NCBI GenBank assembly: GCA_964372035.1 | Contig: CAYJPK010000042.1 | Location: 1 to 17,858, forward strand | From: CAYJPK01 sp964372035 | Lineage (GTDB): Bacteria; Desulfobacterota; Desulfovibrionia; Desulfovibrionales; Desulfovibrionaceae | Direction: 5' to 3' | DNA length: 17,858 nt | Part shown: piece after piece, positions 16,156-17,858 of the stretch | Position numbering within the stretch: the stretch's first letter is position 1 | How the letters are laid out: every line of letters begins with the position of its first letter | The notes under the pieces: model-generated | Databases searched by the model: none | Told to the model about the DNA's origin: nothing | The model's input: the letters and a program-made list of their open reading frames with translations, nothing else | Program-made: the position numbers and the translations under genes

Positions 16156-16200
16156 AATAAAAAATAACATTGTATAAAAAACGCAATGTTATTTTTTATT
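16156..16200. terminator. Terminator-like hairpin after the Tim44-like gene
   Basis: A perfect 17-bp inverted repeat with an 11-base loop (16173-16183) has ATAACATTG next to the loop and A- or T-rich outer arms. It starts 27 bases after the stop codon of the Tim44-like gene. The distal arm includes six T in a row, so it can serve as an intrinsic terminator, though the stem has little G+C. Confidence 0.6.
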
Positions 16201-16253
16201 GCAAAAAAATATTTTTTCTATATAATTGTAAAAATTATTTAAGTTATAACAAA

Positions 16254-16303
16254 TATAATTCCTTATTTGTTTTTTATTTATCATTAAATATTAACAGTAT
16301 AAT
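16254..16303 (+). promoter_or_regulatory. Two -10-like TATAAT boxes upstream of abfD
   Basis: Perfect TATAAT hexamers occur at 16254-16259 and 16298-16303, but neither has a good -35 at 16-18 bases. The second would start transcription just before the ribosome binding site. In such A/T-rich DNA this may be chance. It is offered only as the likely promoter zone. Confidence 0.25.
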
Positions 16304-16312
16304 TTCTATTTT

Positions 16313-16317
16313 AGGAG
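16313..16317 (+). promoter_or_regulatory. Ribosome binding site that fixes the abfD start
   Basis: AGGAG lies 8 bases before the ATG at 16326. A longer reading from 16170 would add about 52 low-complexity residues encoded across the upstream terminator and promoter zone. The protein from 16326 places the cluster cysteines at 99 and 103, the same numbers as in the characterised clostridial enzyme, so 16326 is preferred over 16170; 16329 is the next ATG. Confidence 0.8.
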
Positions 16318-16325
16318 CTACTATT

Positions 16326-17792
16326 ATGATGACAGCTGAAGAGTATATCCAATCGCTTCGTGACTTACGTCCACGTCGTGTATATGCTTTTGGAAAAAAG
16401 GTTGATAATGTTGTTGACCACCCTCTTATTCGCCCTTCTATCAATTGTTTAGCAATGACTTACAAAATCGCTGAAATGCCTGAATATGCAGATTTAGCAA
16501 TTGTAAAATCTAGCTTAACTGGTAAGAAAATTAACCGCTTCACAAACGTACATCAAAGTACTACTGATCTTGTGAACAAGGTTAAAATGCAAAGACTTCT
16601 TGGTACAATGACAGGTACTTGCTTCCAAAGATGTGTTGGTATGGACGCTTTAAATGCTGTTTACTCTACAACATTTGAATGTGATGCTAAACATGGTACT
16701 AACTATCATGAAAGATTCAAAAACTTTATTGTTCAATGGCAAGACAATGACTGGACTGTTGATGGTGCTATGACTGACCCTAAGGGTAACCGTGGCACAG
16801 GTCCTGGCGGTCAAAAAGACCCTGATCTTTTTGTTCGTATTGTAAGCAAAGATGATAAAGGTATTGTTGTTACTGGTGCTAAAATTCACCAAACAGGTGC
16901 TTTAAACTCACACCACATTTTAGTAATGCCTACTCAAACAATGCGTGAAGAAGAAAAAGACTTTGCTGTTTCTTTCTCTGTTCCTGCTGATGATCCAAGC
17001 TTACTTTACATCTACGGTCGCCAAGCTAGTGATACCCGTAAATTAGAAGAAACTAAAATTGATGTTGGTAACATTAATTACGGTGGTCAAGAAGCAGTTA
17101 TTGTATTCGAAAACACATTTATTCCTTGGGAAAATGTTTACCTTTGTGGTGAAATTGACTTTACAGGCATGATGGTTGAAAGATTTGCTGGCTACCACCG
17201 TCAATCATATGGTGGCTGTAAAGCTGGTAATGGCGATGTTTTAATCGGCGCAACTCAATCTATGGCTGAATATAACGGTGCTGAAAAAGCATCACACGTT
17301 AAAGATAAAATCATTGAAATGATTCACTTAAACGAAACTTTATACTGCTGTGGTATTGCTTGTTCTGCTGAAGGACACAAAACTGCTGCTGGCAACTACC
17401 AAATTGATATGATGCTTGCAAACGTATGTAAACAAAACGTAACTCGTTTCCCATATGAAATTGCTCGTATCGCTCAAGACCTTGCTGGTGGTTTAGTTGT
17501 AACAATGCCTTCTGATGCTGACTTTAATTGTGAAGACGATAAGGTTGGTGCATGGTGTGAAAAATTATTCGTTGCAGCTCCTGGCGTTCCTGTTCAAAAC
17601 CGTCAACGCATGTTACGCTTAGTTGAAAATATGACAATTGGTGCAGCAGCTGTTGGTTACTTAACAGAATCAATGCACGGTGCAGGTTCTCCACAAGCAC
17701 AAAGAATCATGATTTCAAGACTTGCAAACTTAGACGCTAAGAAAAAATTGGCTCGCAGAATTTGTGGTATTGATCCTGATGGTTTATTCTAG
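16326..17792 (+). CDS. abfD: 4-hydroxybutyryl-CoA dehydratase / vinylacetyl-CoA delta-isomerase
   Basis: This enzyme uses FAD and a [4Fe-4S] cluster to dehydrate 4-hydroxybutyryl-CoA to crotonyl-CoA by a radical route. It acts in 4-aminobutyrate or succinate fermentation, and in archaeal CO2-fixation cycles. The 488-residue protein matches the family length (about 490). Cluster ligands are Cys99 and Cys103 in TGTCFQRCVGMDA, and His291 and Cys298 in RFAGYHRQSYGGCKAG, with Tyr295 also kept. These correspond to Cys99, Cys103, His292 and Cys299 of the Clostridium aminobutyricum enzyme. The nucleotide-binding IYGRQASDTRK and the HGAGSPQAQRIMI C-terminal stretch are also present. No partner genes (4-hydroxybutyrate dehydrogenase, CoA transferase) are in the window. 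It is oxygen-sensitive in known cases, which fits an anaerobe. Confidence 0.94.
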   Translation: MMTAEEYIQSLRDLRPRRVYAFGKKVDNVVDHPLIRPSINCLAMTYKIAEMPEYADLAIVKSSLTGKKINRFTNVHQSTTDLVNKVKMQRLLGTMTGTCFQRCVGMDALNAVYSTTFECDAKHGTNYHERFKNFIVQWQDNDWTVDGAMTDPKGNRGTGPGGQKDPDLFVRIVSKDDKGIVVTGAKIHQTGALNSHHILVMPTQTMREEEKDFAVSFSVPADDPSLLYIYGRQASDTRKLEETKIDVGNINYGGQEAVIVFENTFIPWENVYLCGEIDFTGMMVERFAGYHRQSYGGCKAGNGDVLIGATQSMAEYNGAEKASHVKDKIIEMIHLNETLYCCGIACSAEGHKTAAGNYQIDMMLANVCKQNVTRFPYEIARIAQDLAGGLVVTMPSDADFNCEDDKVGAWCEKLFVAAPGVPVQNRQRMLRLVENMTIGAAAVGYLTESMHGAGSPQAQRIMISRLANLDAKKKLARRICGIDPDGLF

Positions 17793-17858
17793 TTGTTAAA
17801 TAACTTATAGTTAGTCGATGATGAAAAATATTTTAACATATTATAATAAAAGAATTTA

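Noticed and set aside
16170..16325. N-terminal extension of abfD from the ATG at 16170
   Set aside because: It would run through the terminator hairpin and promoter zone, is low complexity, and the internal ATG at 16326 has AGGAG and gives the correct family length.
17793..17858. Search for a terminator or next gene after abfD
   Set aside because: Only a tiny GTTA/TAAC repeat and A/T-rich sequence are visible before the window ends; nothing can be supported.

Overview
This is an AT-rich stretch (by eye roughly 35-40% G+C in genes, lower between them) from a Gram-negative bacterium. It carries a lipoprotein BamD with a clear lipobox, so there is an outer membrane. The RpoB start, the NfnAB transhydrogenase, the cdaA-cdaR-glmM block and a BamD/thioredoxin cluster together suggest a low-G+C relative of Desulfovibrio (Desulfobacterota, Desulfovibrionaceae-like). 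That placement is an inference from protein resemblance, not from a search. There is no rRNA, tRNA, CRISPR array, insertion sequence, phage gene or recognisable defence cassette.

Layout. Bases 1-5116 (minus strand) hold rpoB and the first 299 codons of rpoC, which runs off the left edge. They are separated by a 95-base spacer containing two perfect hairpins. A 541-base gene-free region (5117-5657) follows. It contains a good sigma70-type promoter for rpoB and a long leader, and no ribosomal protein genes. Divergent from rpoB on the plus strand are nfnA and nfnB (5658-7893), closed by a symmetrical terminator. A solitary RgpF-family glycan-synthesis gene (8019-9803) follows, itself closed by a second bidirectional terminator. 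Convergent with it is the minus-strand operon trxA-trxB-bamD (11838 down to 9861), driven by a consensus -35 promoter. Next comes the minus-strand operon cdaA-cdaR-glmM (15024 down to 12012), with its own promoter. Divergent from cdaA are a Tim44-like membrane protein (15197-16129) and then abfD (16326-17792), 4-hydroxybutyryl-CoA dehydratase with all known cluster ligands. The last 66 bases show nothing recognisable.

How the genes fit together. Most is housekeeping: transcription (rpoBC), redox balance (nfnAB, trxAB), outer-membrane assembly (bamD), and cell-wall precursor synthesis tied to the second messenger c-di-AMP (cdaA, cdaR, glmM). NfnAB reversibly couples NADH, NADPH and ferredoxin, and AbfD acts in 4-hydroxybutyrate/4-aminobutyrate metabolism, which points to a strictly anaerobic fermentative or respiratory lifestyle. 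I did not find a convincing new multi-gene system. The points most worth a second look are the separation of rpoBC from the ribosomal protein operon, the Firmicutes-style c-di-AMP operon in an outer-membrane-bearing cell, AbfD in this genetic background, the orphan RgpF-like gene between two terminators, and several intergenic hairpins.
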